DNA of 64,000 nt. It comes from Atriophallophorus winterbourni. Taxonomy: Eukaryota; Platyhelminthes; Trematoda; Plagiorchiida; Microphallidae. The notes beneath the pieces were generated by a model that saw only the letters and a list, made by a program, of their open reading frames with translations, made no database searches and was not told the DNA's origin. Positions 23,013 through 32,849 of this stretch are shown here, one piece after another (position 1 is the stretch's first letter; every line of letters begins with the position of its first letter). Position numbers and translations under genes: made by a program. The stretch is taken from contig JACCGJ010019936.1 of assembly GCA_013407085.1 (NCBI GenBank), forward strand, positions 1 through 64,000, read 5' to 3'.

Positions 23013-23452
23013 GCCGGCACGCAGAAACACGCTAGAGTCCCATTGGAATTATCCGTTTATCCTATGCATCAGGGTATAAGTCGGAGCAACCTGACAGTAT
23101 CTTTGACTTTACCACGCCAGATGGCTCCAGATTAGGGGCATAAAAACAAGCACAAACGATGAACAAGAAACGGGGCTGAAGCAAGTTCGGACTGGATAGA
23201 CGAGGTGGCCCAATAAAATCGCACTACTGGCAATGATGATTATGCGATTAACACTTATGACGCATTGAAGACGCATTGAATATAAGGCTAATCACAATTC
23301 AGGATCGCCGTCTTTCTTCTGTTTGGCATTCTGAGACCTGTTTTTGATCACCTGCTAGAGTCTATTCGTGCACGATACAAGACGAGGCGGCTATAGCGAT
23401 GTGCGAAGTGGATTTTATAAAAACCGCATCTTAAGTATCTTCAAACAGTATG

Positions 23453-23547
23453 TGAAAGCACAAGCCTGATCCAGGCAAAGTGCCGCACAGTCAGAGACTT
23501 CACGTGGGCTGAGATACTGTCAGGTTGCCCAGACCTAGACAGTATCT
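23453..23547 (+). repeat. R2 head-only copy
   Basis: About 95 bp comprising exactly the three-hairpin head and ending just after GACAG; the R2 body is absent. Confidence 0.8.
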
Positions 23548-24208
23548 CACGTAATGAACTTTTCAGTTGCGAAATTGATATAAGGAAGCGGTCCAAGACG
23601 TACAGCGACTATTGTTTCGATGACGCACCGCTAAACTGCCATGGGCCTGAGGGGTTAGATTATGACCTAAGATGAACAGCTGCATGAGTTCCCGAACAGG
23701 GTCAGAATGACTTCAAGTCGCTGTGGTTATTTAAGCTTAGGGACGAAACCTAAACCATGGTCAATCGCAGTCGGATTGTAATTTACCGTTACATGTGTCT
23801 TATGTTTGATATGTGGAGTACAGGAAAACTTGCTACGATGCTTGAGAATGAAAAGCACGCAGAAGCTGTCACACAGACTCCACCTCCAGTGATTGTTTTC
23901 TGTCTTCGTCGATGAGGTGCCTCTGGCTGTTTGGTCTGTACGTCATGATGGTTCAAAGGCAAGTCTATTCCCATTCTTAGTCGACGTGATTCCGTCAAAA
24001 CAGAATGACAGTTGAGTAAGGAGATGAGATACTGATAAAATGGAACTTATCTACTAACTAACCGGGCAATTATCTATTAGGCTGTCGTAGTCACATGCGA
24101 ACTGCAGATCTGCCTATTACGGTAAAAAAAACGGGCAGGAAATTTGAAAACAGCCAGCAACCAAATGATACACCAGTTGCTCAGTCCATTTGAAAAATGA
24201 GTTGTGGC
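23548..24208. other. 3' flank of the cyclin G gene
   Basis: Sequence downstream (minus sense) of the cyclin G stop, expected to hold its 3' UTR. No canonical AATAAA on the minus strand was seen in this interval, so the polyadenylation site is not located. Confidence 0.35.
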
Positions 24209-24391
24209 TTACTCGTTATCTTCAGTAATCGTGTCCAGAGGTGTGGGGCAGGAATAACCAATGCGAAGTAGCGTTCTACGAGACAGATTCCAAACCATAG
24301 GGCGACGCGGGCAAGGCAAAGGGTCACGGTAGTACATCTCGTAGAGCTCTTCCACTAAGGACGCACAGGTGAGTACATCGGACCATTCGAT
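24209..24391 (-). CDS. Cyclin G-like gene, exon 5 (terminal)
   Basis: Acceptor CTTTTTAG precedes 24,391. The frame of 60 codons plus TAA (24,209-24,211) includes IEWSDVLTCASLVEELYEMY and MVWNLSRRTLLRIGYSCP, equivalent to the last helix and the conserved VWxxSRRT tail of cyclin G. It ends in an acidic DTITEDNE. Confidence 0.85.
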   Translation of the reverse strand: MEWSDVLTCASLVEELYEMYYRDPLPCPRRPMVWNLSRRTLLRIGYSCPTPLDTITEDNE

Positions 24392-27300
24392 CTAAAAAGT
24401 AGATAAATCATTCGAAAGATGTATATCTGACCACATTTATTATCTTACAACATATTTTATACATAATAATTTTTATACGTGCAATCTATAAATGCGCGGC
24501 ACGTCAAAGACAAAAATAGTCATAGGGCTGGGCTCTATATAGGCCTTGGCATGTCTCGGCCTGGGTAACCTGGCAGAATCTTAGCCCACGTGCAATCTTC
24601 GACTGTATGGCACTTTGCCTTGATCAGGCTTGTGATTTCATACCTACATACATTGGCACCTCATGATCTTATAATAGTAATTTATGAATGAATTTATGAA
24701 TGTAGAGCTAATAATCACAGCCAAATTCACCGGTACTACAATACGAAGAGCAGGAGTGCAAAGGTATGTAAGATATCGCAAACCTAATTCAGGCAAAATG
24801 CCGCACAGAGAGTGCATGTGGGTTGAGACGCTGTCAGATTGCGCAGACTTAAACAGGTATAAGAGAATATGAGAAAATGGCAGTGAGACTCCAGTGTGTT
24901 TTCGTATGCAGCTCAGTGCCTTTTTTAAAACGAATCAGCTGTATAGGTGATACGATCTCACCCAGGGTGTTTGGCTGCGTAATTAGTTTTACAACTGGAT
25001 ATAGTTGAGATGTGGGTGAAACACATTGTGCGAAATGTGAAGTTGAGTGAGTGAAATCGAAGGTAATATTCCTTCTACAACCGCGGCCCATGTGCTTGAG
25101 AATTATGCATTCTGAAAATGGTATGGTATGATGGTATGAAAGTAAAAGTTTGATCTAGGCAGTGTCGGACAGTCATAGACTGCACGTGGGCTAAAATACT
25201 GTCAGTTTGCCCAGGCCTAGACAGATATGAGAAAGAAAATAGAAAAGGAAATGATAGTGAAACTCCAGCCTGTTTCAGCAAGCAGCTCATTACCTCATGG
25301 CTAATCAATTTAGCACGGTATTAGCCGCACAGCACATTGTACTGCACCACTGCACACCCGTGCATAAATAACATAAGTTCTGCTAGGTGCAAAAAAACTT
25401 TTATGTTCCAGCTGACATTTCGTTCCCACATAACCAAGAACCCGTATCTTAGAAAACTGGGTTATTTAAGGACACCGAACACTTGGCAGCGGTACCTTTT
25501 AACTAGGACGATATTTTCCCCATTCGAGTTGTACAAACAGCATTAATTGGATGCACAAAGCTGTCCGTGGTCTCGATCGTAAATATAAAAATAAAAAATA
25601 AAACCCAAAATCACACATTCACGCGTTGGGAACTGAACTGAAAATGTAACCCTGTGAGTACCCTGACATTTGTTAACCTAATATGCATAATAAATGAAGA
25701 TAAATTGTATTCTGAGGATGATTAACATACCCCGCACATGTTTGCAAGAGGCACAAGACCTTTGACATTCATCTGAGCCATTAGGCCAAGAGCCAAGCAA
25801 GCCGGACGGAAACGGTAAGCTTCCAGGGAACATAACGTGATTTCCAACCGCGTCATGATACGTTTCACGAATTGTGTTCTTTGCAGTCTTCGAGTAGGAG
25901 TCTTTGCTGCTGTTTTAGGCGCCATCGAATCGTTGCTAGTTGATAGCCAAGCTGCATCACAAGGTTCTGCTGAATCCGGGCATGTGAACGCTCCCGTTTG
26001 CAAAGGATCGCTCAGCGAATCGGTAAATATGCGTAAGAAGTCGAAAGCGTTCACGCCGTCCAAATCGTGAGACAATTTCGAGGCCAGGATTTCCTCCATA
26101 CGCATCAGGTCGGCAGCGTTACCTCCACATCGTGTTACTTGTACCACAGTATCCAAATCGGGCAAACTAGAGGGCTGTGGAGGAAATCGATTGAACATAA
26201 ACGGATGCCAACAAAAATAGTAGTAGAATCAATGATGATGATTAGAGCGTATATGTGCTCTCACGTGGGTAGTAAAGAGACATTTTGAGCTTATGACCCA
26301 GTTTACTCATTAGTGATTAGTAACGTCAACCCTCGCATAACCTTGAAGACTGTACAGCGCTGCAACACGCGGAAAATGATCCGAATTGAATTAAAATGGG
26401 AGCTTTTGTGAAAGTTCAACGCCGCTACGCAAAGCACTATGCCAAGAAATTTTATCAGATTACCGAATGCCCAATTTACATCAGAAAAACGCCTTTTAAG
26501 ACCTGTATAGAAATTCAATCTTACCAATCAATTGTAGAAAAGATATACAAATTCTGTGTAGTGTAACATATCTGTCTATGCCTGAGCCACTTGACAGTAT
26601 CCTAACCCACGTACAGTCTATGACTGTGCGGCACTTTGCCTGGATCCGGCTTGTGCTCTTATACATAAATACAGTGTAACAGACTGCAGGCCAATGTGTT
26701 TGAAATAAAGTAACCTGAGAGTGGTTCATCCAACGTGTAATCAGCCTCCTGTAATAGACAGCATATACTCCGACTATAAGCTTGCATTATGTAACATACA
26801 CGTCCATGCAGAAGTTCTACGATGTTTATAGATAAAGACCACTCAAACACAAGTTCGCAAAACCACCGGAAATTAAAGAGGTTGTGTATGGAAAAACACA
26901 AAGTTGGATGTGTGCAAGGTGCTGCACAGTCACAGATTTCCCGTTGGCTAAGATGGTATGGTATGAAAGCAGGAGCCTGATCCAGGCAGTGTCGCACTGT
27001 CAAAGACCGCACGTGGGTGATATTACTGTCAGGTTGCCCACGCCTAGACAGATATAAGAAATAGAAAACAAAGATACTGTCAGTATCCGAATAGAAAAAC
27101 GTATTCAACAAATTACCTGAAGTAATAGCAAAAATGAAACCAACCTTATTGGAGGGAGATAATTTGCTAGCGACACAATAAGAAGCTGTTGCGACGCAAG
27201 CCATGTACTTCGGTTTTACCTGGGGAGGACATAAAAGATTCAGTTGAAGCCGAGCATATAAGGTTATTAAGTGGAACAAAAAATAACAACGCCAAGCCTG

Positions 27301-30300
27301 AGCTGTCTTGGCAACTATCAGGGATAAAACAACGAATATCTTCAGCTTAAATGGTGGGTTAGAAAAAATCGTAAAAATACATGATGCGCAAGTTAAGCAT
27401 TCCTTGAGGGTATTTTAGAAATATGTTTGAAACAACATTTTGCTTCATGTAAACGAAGCTCGGCATTCTTACTGTCAATTTTTACTTACTGAACCACGAT
27501 GTAGTCTACTGTCACAGTTATCTTCGGAAGAGCCTAGCATCGGTAACAAGCACAGAATACGTAAGTCTCACTCGACTAAGAAGCGTTAAAATCTTAAATA
27601 AATGGATGATGATGGACTCAAAAAGTTACGGCATCTGTGGAAGGGTAGGCATCGGCGAGTGCAGATCGTATGCGTACGTGATCCAAATCTATACCAGTGT
27701 TTGACTAGCAACAGATACTCGATGTGTCCACAGCAGGTTATAGTTAGAAGGACGCCGATTTGCACACCACAGCTTCTTGTGATGAAATTTAGTGCTACCA
27801 CTAAATAGTCTGTGCTGTGTCCAGGAGTGCAAAAACGTTCACTAACATACATACGCTGCGCATCGAGATTGTTCCTCATACACGTTCAGGTTACGAACAC
27901 GAGCAAACAATATCAGAACTGTTTAAGCGCTCCAAGAGCATACTGAGTTCAATACTGATATTTTTATTGTCATTAGCGGCAAAGTTAGTCAAAGCATCTA
28001 CGGCAAGTGTAAACAAGCAGCGCTTACTCTTAGTAGGGGAGCTTGTGTTAACAAAGTTTGGACGGCACTTGTCGCGCTATTGACAGGAATCTAGTCTAAA
28101 GGCGATATTTCGACGCTTGAGCTTACAAGTACACGGATGTTTGGCCCGAGAAGAAATTATGCAATTGAGCAGCGTGAAAAGTGCCATCAAGTTTGTTGCA
28201 TAATATAATCTCGTCTTCGAAAAGCTATAAACGAATAATGGACACCAAGAATCGGCGTGTCGTTTGAATAAAACACGCAAACGCTTTATGCTAAAGGCGC
28301 AACGCTGGGGTTAACTTAGCTATGGAAACGTCTTCCACGACATTAGTGAATTCTACATGTGTCACTTTATCGTTATCCAGACAAATTTGACCTCACTATC
28401 TGAAAAACTTTCACAGCCATATGCCATATGTATATGTATAAAATCACTAGCATGGATAGAGCCAAAGTGCAACACAGACAGACTTCGTGTAGGCCAAAAT
28501 AATGTCAGGTTGCCCTGGCCTATACAGCTGCTAGCAACATAATATGACAGCCGGAAGCCAGCTTGCTTTTGTATGTGTTTCAGCAAGTGGGAAGCAAATT
28601 TAGCACGTTTTTACCTGCACAGCACAGAAGCAGTGCACATTTGTATTACCGCATAAACTCACAGAAGCATTGTGAACTCAGAGGAACCGTTTTGTACAAG
28701 TGCTAGTAGCAAATTTCCATCAAATAAAAGGGGGAAACGAGAATGATTTCAATTTGATGAGAAAATTAAATAATTAGCAAAAATGGATCGCGCGAATGAT
28801 GAGCTTCAAAACGCTGTGCTTACCTGTGCTGTGAGAGTAACTACGCAGAAAGCGCGACAAACTGTGAAAGTTAAGCGATTTAAGCACGTGACAAACTAAG
28901 GCTGCTTGTTAGCATCGACACCATAGTCGACAAAAATCGATAAGATCTAGGGTAGACGATCGATGGGACATGCGGTGTGTGACGGGTGAAGACGAGAGGG
29001 TTTTCTTGTATAGACGCAACACCACGTATGATAGACAAATTTAAAGAATGCATGGCTGATAAACCTGTGCTCACCTTTACTTTGACAATGAACCGGTCAA
29101 TTAGGTTCACAGCCTTGCAGAAGGTTTCAGTCGATAGGTTGAAAAAAGCATTGTGCATGAAGCGTAAATTATGGACCGCTTCATTTCGAAGAGCTGCATC
29201 AACTTTATCTTCAACTTCCTGTGGAAAGGAAAACAGAACAGTTATTTTTAAGAACTGGAATTTGAATTATAACCCAGTTTTTAACAGCAAAGGCTAATGC
29301 ACGAATGTGCAATCGTGCATTACTTCTGTGCTGTACGGTTAACACCCTGCTAAATTGATTGGCTGCGCACGGATGTGCAATCATGCAGTACTTCTGCGCT
29401 GTGTTGCTAACACCGTGCTAAATTGATTGGCCACCGGTAGTGAGTAGCATGTTGAAACAACCTGGAGTCTCACTACCATTTTCTCTTCTTTTCCTCAAAT
29501 CTGTCTAGGCCTGGGTAACCTGACAGTATCTTAGCCCACCTGCAGTCTCTGACTTTACGGTACTTTGCCTGGATCGGGCTTGTGCTTTCATGCATGCATG
29601 CAAGAACTGGAAAAACTGCAACAAACTAAGAGCTACCAATTCAAATCTATTTTATGGTGGCATTCCATATCTCTATAAATTATGTGAAGCAACAGTTTGA
29701 TAAACATCTTAAAACATTTCAGGAAAAAGACGTTAATGATTAAGATCAATACGTATGAATGAATGTGTGAGATCACAAGTACAGATTCAGGAATACCGCC
29801 ACGCATTATGTAAGACGTCGCATACGCTATCATACCGCTTCTGACTGTTCAGCACAACACAGGTTTATGACCATACGTACACGATAGAATGAATGAATGA
29901 AAGCACAAGCCTGATGCAGGCAAAGTGCCGTGTAGTCACAGACTACACATGGGCTAAGATACTGTCAGGTTGCCCAGGCCTAGACAGATATGAGAGAAAA
30001 TGGAATAGAAATGGTAGTGAGACTCCAGCGAGTTTCAGCATGCAGCTCACTAGCGGTGGCCAATCAATTTAGAGCGGTGTTATCGGCACAGCACAGAAGT
30101 ACTGCATGATTGCACATCCGTGCACCTTACCTAAAGAGATGATGAATAAGTTTAAAAACAGGCAGAGTACTAAATACGATGGACACATGTTCAGAATTGC
30201 GAACCTTCAAAAATGATCAGCACAAGACATATCGACAGTTTATCTTGCGTCTTCGATTGTAATTTTCTTCTGTTTGGGTTCAATAATACATGGTTCAAAT

Positions 30301-32849
30301 CTTGTGTCAGGATAGCACATTAATGCACTGAAATACAATCGAATAACTTAAAATTATTTCACAAAAACCTGAGAACTTTACAATTATTGCAACTAGAGCA
30401 TCGAATTTATCTCGTCTGCGAATAGTTTCTGTATAATTTGTACAGTATCCGATGATGTTTTCACGATAAGGTAAAGCTGGAATTTCGAAAATTGTCGAAA
30501 AGCTATGTTCTTTTACTTCTCTTTGTAAAATTCCTGGTTTCCAGGATTTGCTCAATCGCCGTCCTGTCGCATGCCATCACCTCAGACAACTACGACAGGC
30601 ATGCGTAGAGAACGGCTAATTATTCGCCCAAATGACGAAATGTACGAAATGTATCAACCACAATTAATCCAACATAACTATAACTCGCAAGTCAGCTTAT
30701 TTTTTTACGAGAAAGAGCAATAATTACTATAGCTCATCTAAAATTAAGTGTTCCCGCGGGTAATGAAAGAAAGAGTGGGCTAAAGTCAGGTGTTGCCCAG
30801 GTCATAGGAGAAAATTAGAAAGGCGACAGACCACTGTGAACTCCCAGTTACGCTCCCGAAGCCTCGATTATCTTACTGGATACCTCACGAAATATGTTTA
30901 CCAACAAAATTATGTGGCGGCAAAATTCATGTTTCCAGTTTTATGGTCCCTCGCCTTATGAGAAGACATGCCACGAGACAAAAGAGGACACCTTTGGTCA
31001 TATAGCGTGTAAAGATGGATCCTACGTGGTGGTTTGCGTAAGAGCTGTTGAGCTTTTAAGCTCATAAAACTTAGAGCATGAATGTATGAAAGCTACAGCG
31101 TATTTCAGTATGCAGCTCACTACGGGTGGCCAGTAGAATGTTTCATTCAATGTAACCGCGCGCACTCACAGGCTAACATCGCATAGTCACGGATGTGCAA
31201 TCCTGCGAGACGTATGTATTGCGCAGCTAACAAAATGCCAAATTAATTTGCTGCTGGTCCTGAGCATCATGTGGTAGCACCTGGGATTATCACTGTCGTT
31301 CTTTGTCTTATATCTTTCTAGCCCCGGGCAACCTGACACTATTTCAGCTAATGTGCAATAAATGACAGTAGAGCATGGATCGAGCTTGTGCTTTCATGCG
31401 TGCATGTATCGCATACTAATCTAGAAAAATACAGTAACCCTATTATGAATCCATGCCGATTATCGAACTGATAAGGCGGCCAACTATGTGGCGCGCTTGG
31501 ATGAAGAAGTTTCCCATAGGGCTATGAGTAGAGGAATATATTCGATTTCCTGGGTAGGGTCCCAAAGATCCACAAATTGATTGGTCAAATGCGCCAACGT
31601 AGTTTATTGTCCTAGAATTGTTTTCTTATTATACGGCATTTCACCGAATTTAAATAAATCAGTATGCAGCAAAACTGCAAAAAACAAGCAGCATTCTACA
31701 GGCAGTCATCTTCAATGCAGATAGTCTAAAAAAGTTAAATCTGGTAGCCGGAAAACAAACGATTGCCTGTGAATGGATATATTCCTTTCAGCTATCACAA
31801 TCAGTGAAGCGTTCACTCAACATTAAAAGAATTATCGATTCAAACATAAAAACATGAAATTAATTAAAGTGAAACCTTAGTATGATAGTGCGACCATCAG
31901 GATATCGTATCAGTGCAAATATTAAGTGAACAAGGCACAGTAATAAAAGGTCGGTGTGTATGTGATGTGAAAGCACAAGCCTGATCCAGGCAAAGTGCCG
32001 CACAGTCAGAGACTGCAGATCGATTACCGAATACTAACCACCGAAAGATTCATTATGAAGCAAGTAGATCTGATTCAATATTACCGTGCCCACAATTATG
32101 AGAAAGATAAAAGCGCGTTTAGCATCTTGAAAAAGCCAATAATAAGAATTTAGAATCGGTGATCACTACAGTCAATTAGTTGAAAGCTGTATCTAATATA
32201 AAGCGACAATAAACAGACGTACCGGATTAACATAATACAAAAAAGCGTTGTTTGGGTGATACTGGGCTTCCCTGGAAAGTAGATACTGAAGGCGTTGTTC
32301 ATCCAGTGCGTTCACCTAGAATGAAGCACGTTAAAATGAGCCAACCATTCAATATTCATTTTACTATGAAGTTAAGTGACTTACGTTACATGCGAATTGC
32401 CTGTAGCAGTCTTTTGAGGGCATCGACTGATCGCCCTCGAGATCTTCAGACGCAGCACACATACCAGATGGAGCAGACGAAGATAAATTGCAAAGTATAT
32501 TGCTAGGAATCGTGTGCAGTTCGGGACGAGGTCTTTTGAAATCAACTGAGACGCTTGTTGGTTGTCCGGCTGAAAGACTTTTTTCTTCATTTGCAGGCGC
32601 GTCCGTTTGCGATTTTGAGCTCTTTGCGTCCGGCGAATTAACCTTGCGAAACCCAGGTTCAGAAGACATTGACCGATCTGATTTCAAATGTTCTGTTTTA
32701 TGGCCTTTGGATGCTCTTTGGGAACCTCTTTTGAAATCTACGATGCTGCGTTTGGACGCACGATTTTGGCCACATTTAGATCTAGTGTTATTTGCTACAC
32801 AATTGCGGACGTTGGTTCTGCCGTGCTTATTATTCACCAGTTCTGTCAT
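24209..32849 (-). CDS. Cyclin G-family cyclin, five-exon gene
   Basis: A host gene on the minus strand with coding exons 32,849-32,385, 29,218-29,075, 27,219-27,145, 26,174-25,731 and 24,391-24,209. Every junction is GT/AG and every intron is phase 0, giving 436 residues. Residues ~156-230 form the first cyclin-fold helices (STETFCKAVNLIDRFIVKVK, then VKPKYMACVATASYCVASKL), followed by GGNAADLMRMEEILASKL and VNAFDFLRIF, which match cyclin G1/G2 more closely than mitotic cyclins. The C-terminal MVWNLSRRT matches the LVWIVSRRT signature of cyclin G. Vertebrate cyclin G acts in stress and cell-cycle control with CDK5/GAK and PP2A; a similar role is inference. The 155-residue Ser/Lys-rich N-terminal exon is longer than in vertebrate relatives. 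All introns carry R2 repeats. Cyclin I is the main alternative. Confidence 0.85.
24552..24641 (-). repeat. R2 head-only copy in cyclin G intron 4
   Basis: About 90 bp matching the R2 head, with the second hairpin decayed. It begins at the TGTC of the third stem and ends at the ATGAAA-type start. Confidence 0.75.
24768..24920 (+). repeat. R2 partial copy in cyclin G intron 4
   Basis: Head plus the first part of the body. The body stem reads GGCAGTGAG...CTCAGTGCC: the third pair has changed from T-A to C-G on both sides, and a G-G mismatch has appeared. Confidence 0.7.
25137..25365 (+). repeat. R2 full copy in cyclin G intron 4
   Basis: Full-length R2 preceded by a TATGGTATG-type tetranucleotide run. 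Hairpin 2 is CAGTC-ata-GACTG; the terminal GTGCA is retained. Confidence 0.8.
25731..26174 (-). CDS. Cyclin G-like gene, exon 4
   Basis: Acceptor TTTCCTCCACAG, donor GTATGT. 148 codons in phase 0, starting PSSLPDLDTVVQVTRCGG. GGNAADLMRMEEILASKL and VNAFDFLRIFTDSL form the end of the first cyclin fold. An acidic/Ser-Thr insertion with PKTAAKTPTRR follows, and RLEITLCSLEAYRFRP with ACLALGLMAQM starts the second repeat. The insertion makes the spacing longer than in vertebrate cyclin G. Confidence 0.87.
26572..26665 (-). repeat. R2 head-only copy in cyclin G intron 3
   Basis: About 94 bp with hairpin 2 as ACAGTC-tat-GACTGT, one base pair longer than the common form. Confidence 0.78.
26963..27058 (+). 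repeat. R2 head-only copy in cyclin G intron 3
   Basis: Head region preceded by GGTATGGTATG, ending just after GACAGATAT. It is in opposite orientation to the copy at 26,572-26,665. Confidence 0.78.
27145..27219 (-). CDS. Cyclin G-like gene, exon 3
   Basis: A 25-codon exon between acceptor TCCTCCCCAG and donor GTTGGT, encoding VKPKYMACVATASYCVASKL and SPSNK, the helix that starts with the KxKPKHL/Y block of the cyclin box. Confidence 0.85.
28432..28650 (+). repeat. R2 diverged copy in cyclin G intron 2
   Basis: Diverged full-length R2: TGTCAGGTTGCCCTGGCC, a GTTTCAGCAAG block and AATTTAGCACG are recognisable, but hairpin 2 is lost. Confidence 0.65.
29075..29218 (-). CDS. Cyclin G-like gene, exon 2
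   Basis: Acceptor CTTTCCACAG, donor GTGAGC, 48 codons. EVEDKVDAALRNEAVHNLRF leads into the first cyclin-box helices, MHNAFFNLSTETFCKAVNL and IDRFIVKVK (compare F-x-TETFxLAVNLLDRFL in the family). Confidence 0.87.
29299..29600 (-). repeat. R2 copy with duplicated tail, cyclin G intron 1
   Basis: Full R2 in which the terminal ~68 bp (GATGTGCAATC...GATTGGC) is present twice, at 29,299-29,366 and 29,367-29,435. The head abuts a CATGCATGCATG run. It lies only about 80 bp from the exon 2 acceptor. Confidence 0.82.
29899..30124 (+). repeat. R2 full copy, cyclin G intron 1
   Basis: Preceded by (GAAT)n. Hairpin 2 is extended to a perfect 8-bp stem, GTGTAGTC-aca-GACTACAC, by paired changes against the common form. 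Confidence 0.85.
30770..30860 (+). repeat. Very degenerate R2
   Basis: Only GTGGGCTAA, GTCAGGTGTTGCCCAGG and a CTCC block are recognisable. Confidence 0.4.
31086..31402. repeat. Opposed R2 fragments
   Basis: 31,086-31,140 (plus) holds an R2 start fused to the GTATGCAGCTCACTAC body end. 31,190-31,402 (minus) is a diverged full R2 with GGGCAACCTGACA and AGCTTGTGCTTTCATG. Together they form another inverted pair within intron 1. Confidence 0.65.
31968..32017 (+). repeat. R2 fragment cut after hairpin 2
   Basis: Fifty bp identical to the consensus head, stopping directly after CAGTC-aga-GACTGCAG. Confidence 0.75.
32385..32849 (-). CDS. Cyclin G-like gene, exon 1 (start)
   Basis: 155 codons from ATG 32,849 to a perfect donor (AAC|GTAAGT). 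An in-frame TGA six codons upstream of the ATG makes MTELVNNKHGR the start. The peptide is hydrophilic, rich in Ser, Lys and Arg, with repeated DFKR blocks (SIVDFKRGS, VSVDFKRPRP), and looks disordered. It is assigned to the cyclin by strand, donor quality and the phase 0 match to exon 2. A further small exon between 29,218 and 32,385 cannot be excluded. Confidence 0.65.

Noticed and set aside
25837..26288. Plus-strand frames over cyclin G exon 4
   Set aside because: Antisense shadows of the minus-strand exon, which has family motifs and splice sites.
22525..32017. CRISPR-like array from repeated R2 units
   Set aside because: Copies vary in length, orientation and spacing over 10 kb in introns of an animal gene. 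There are no regular spacers.
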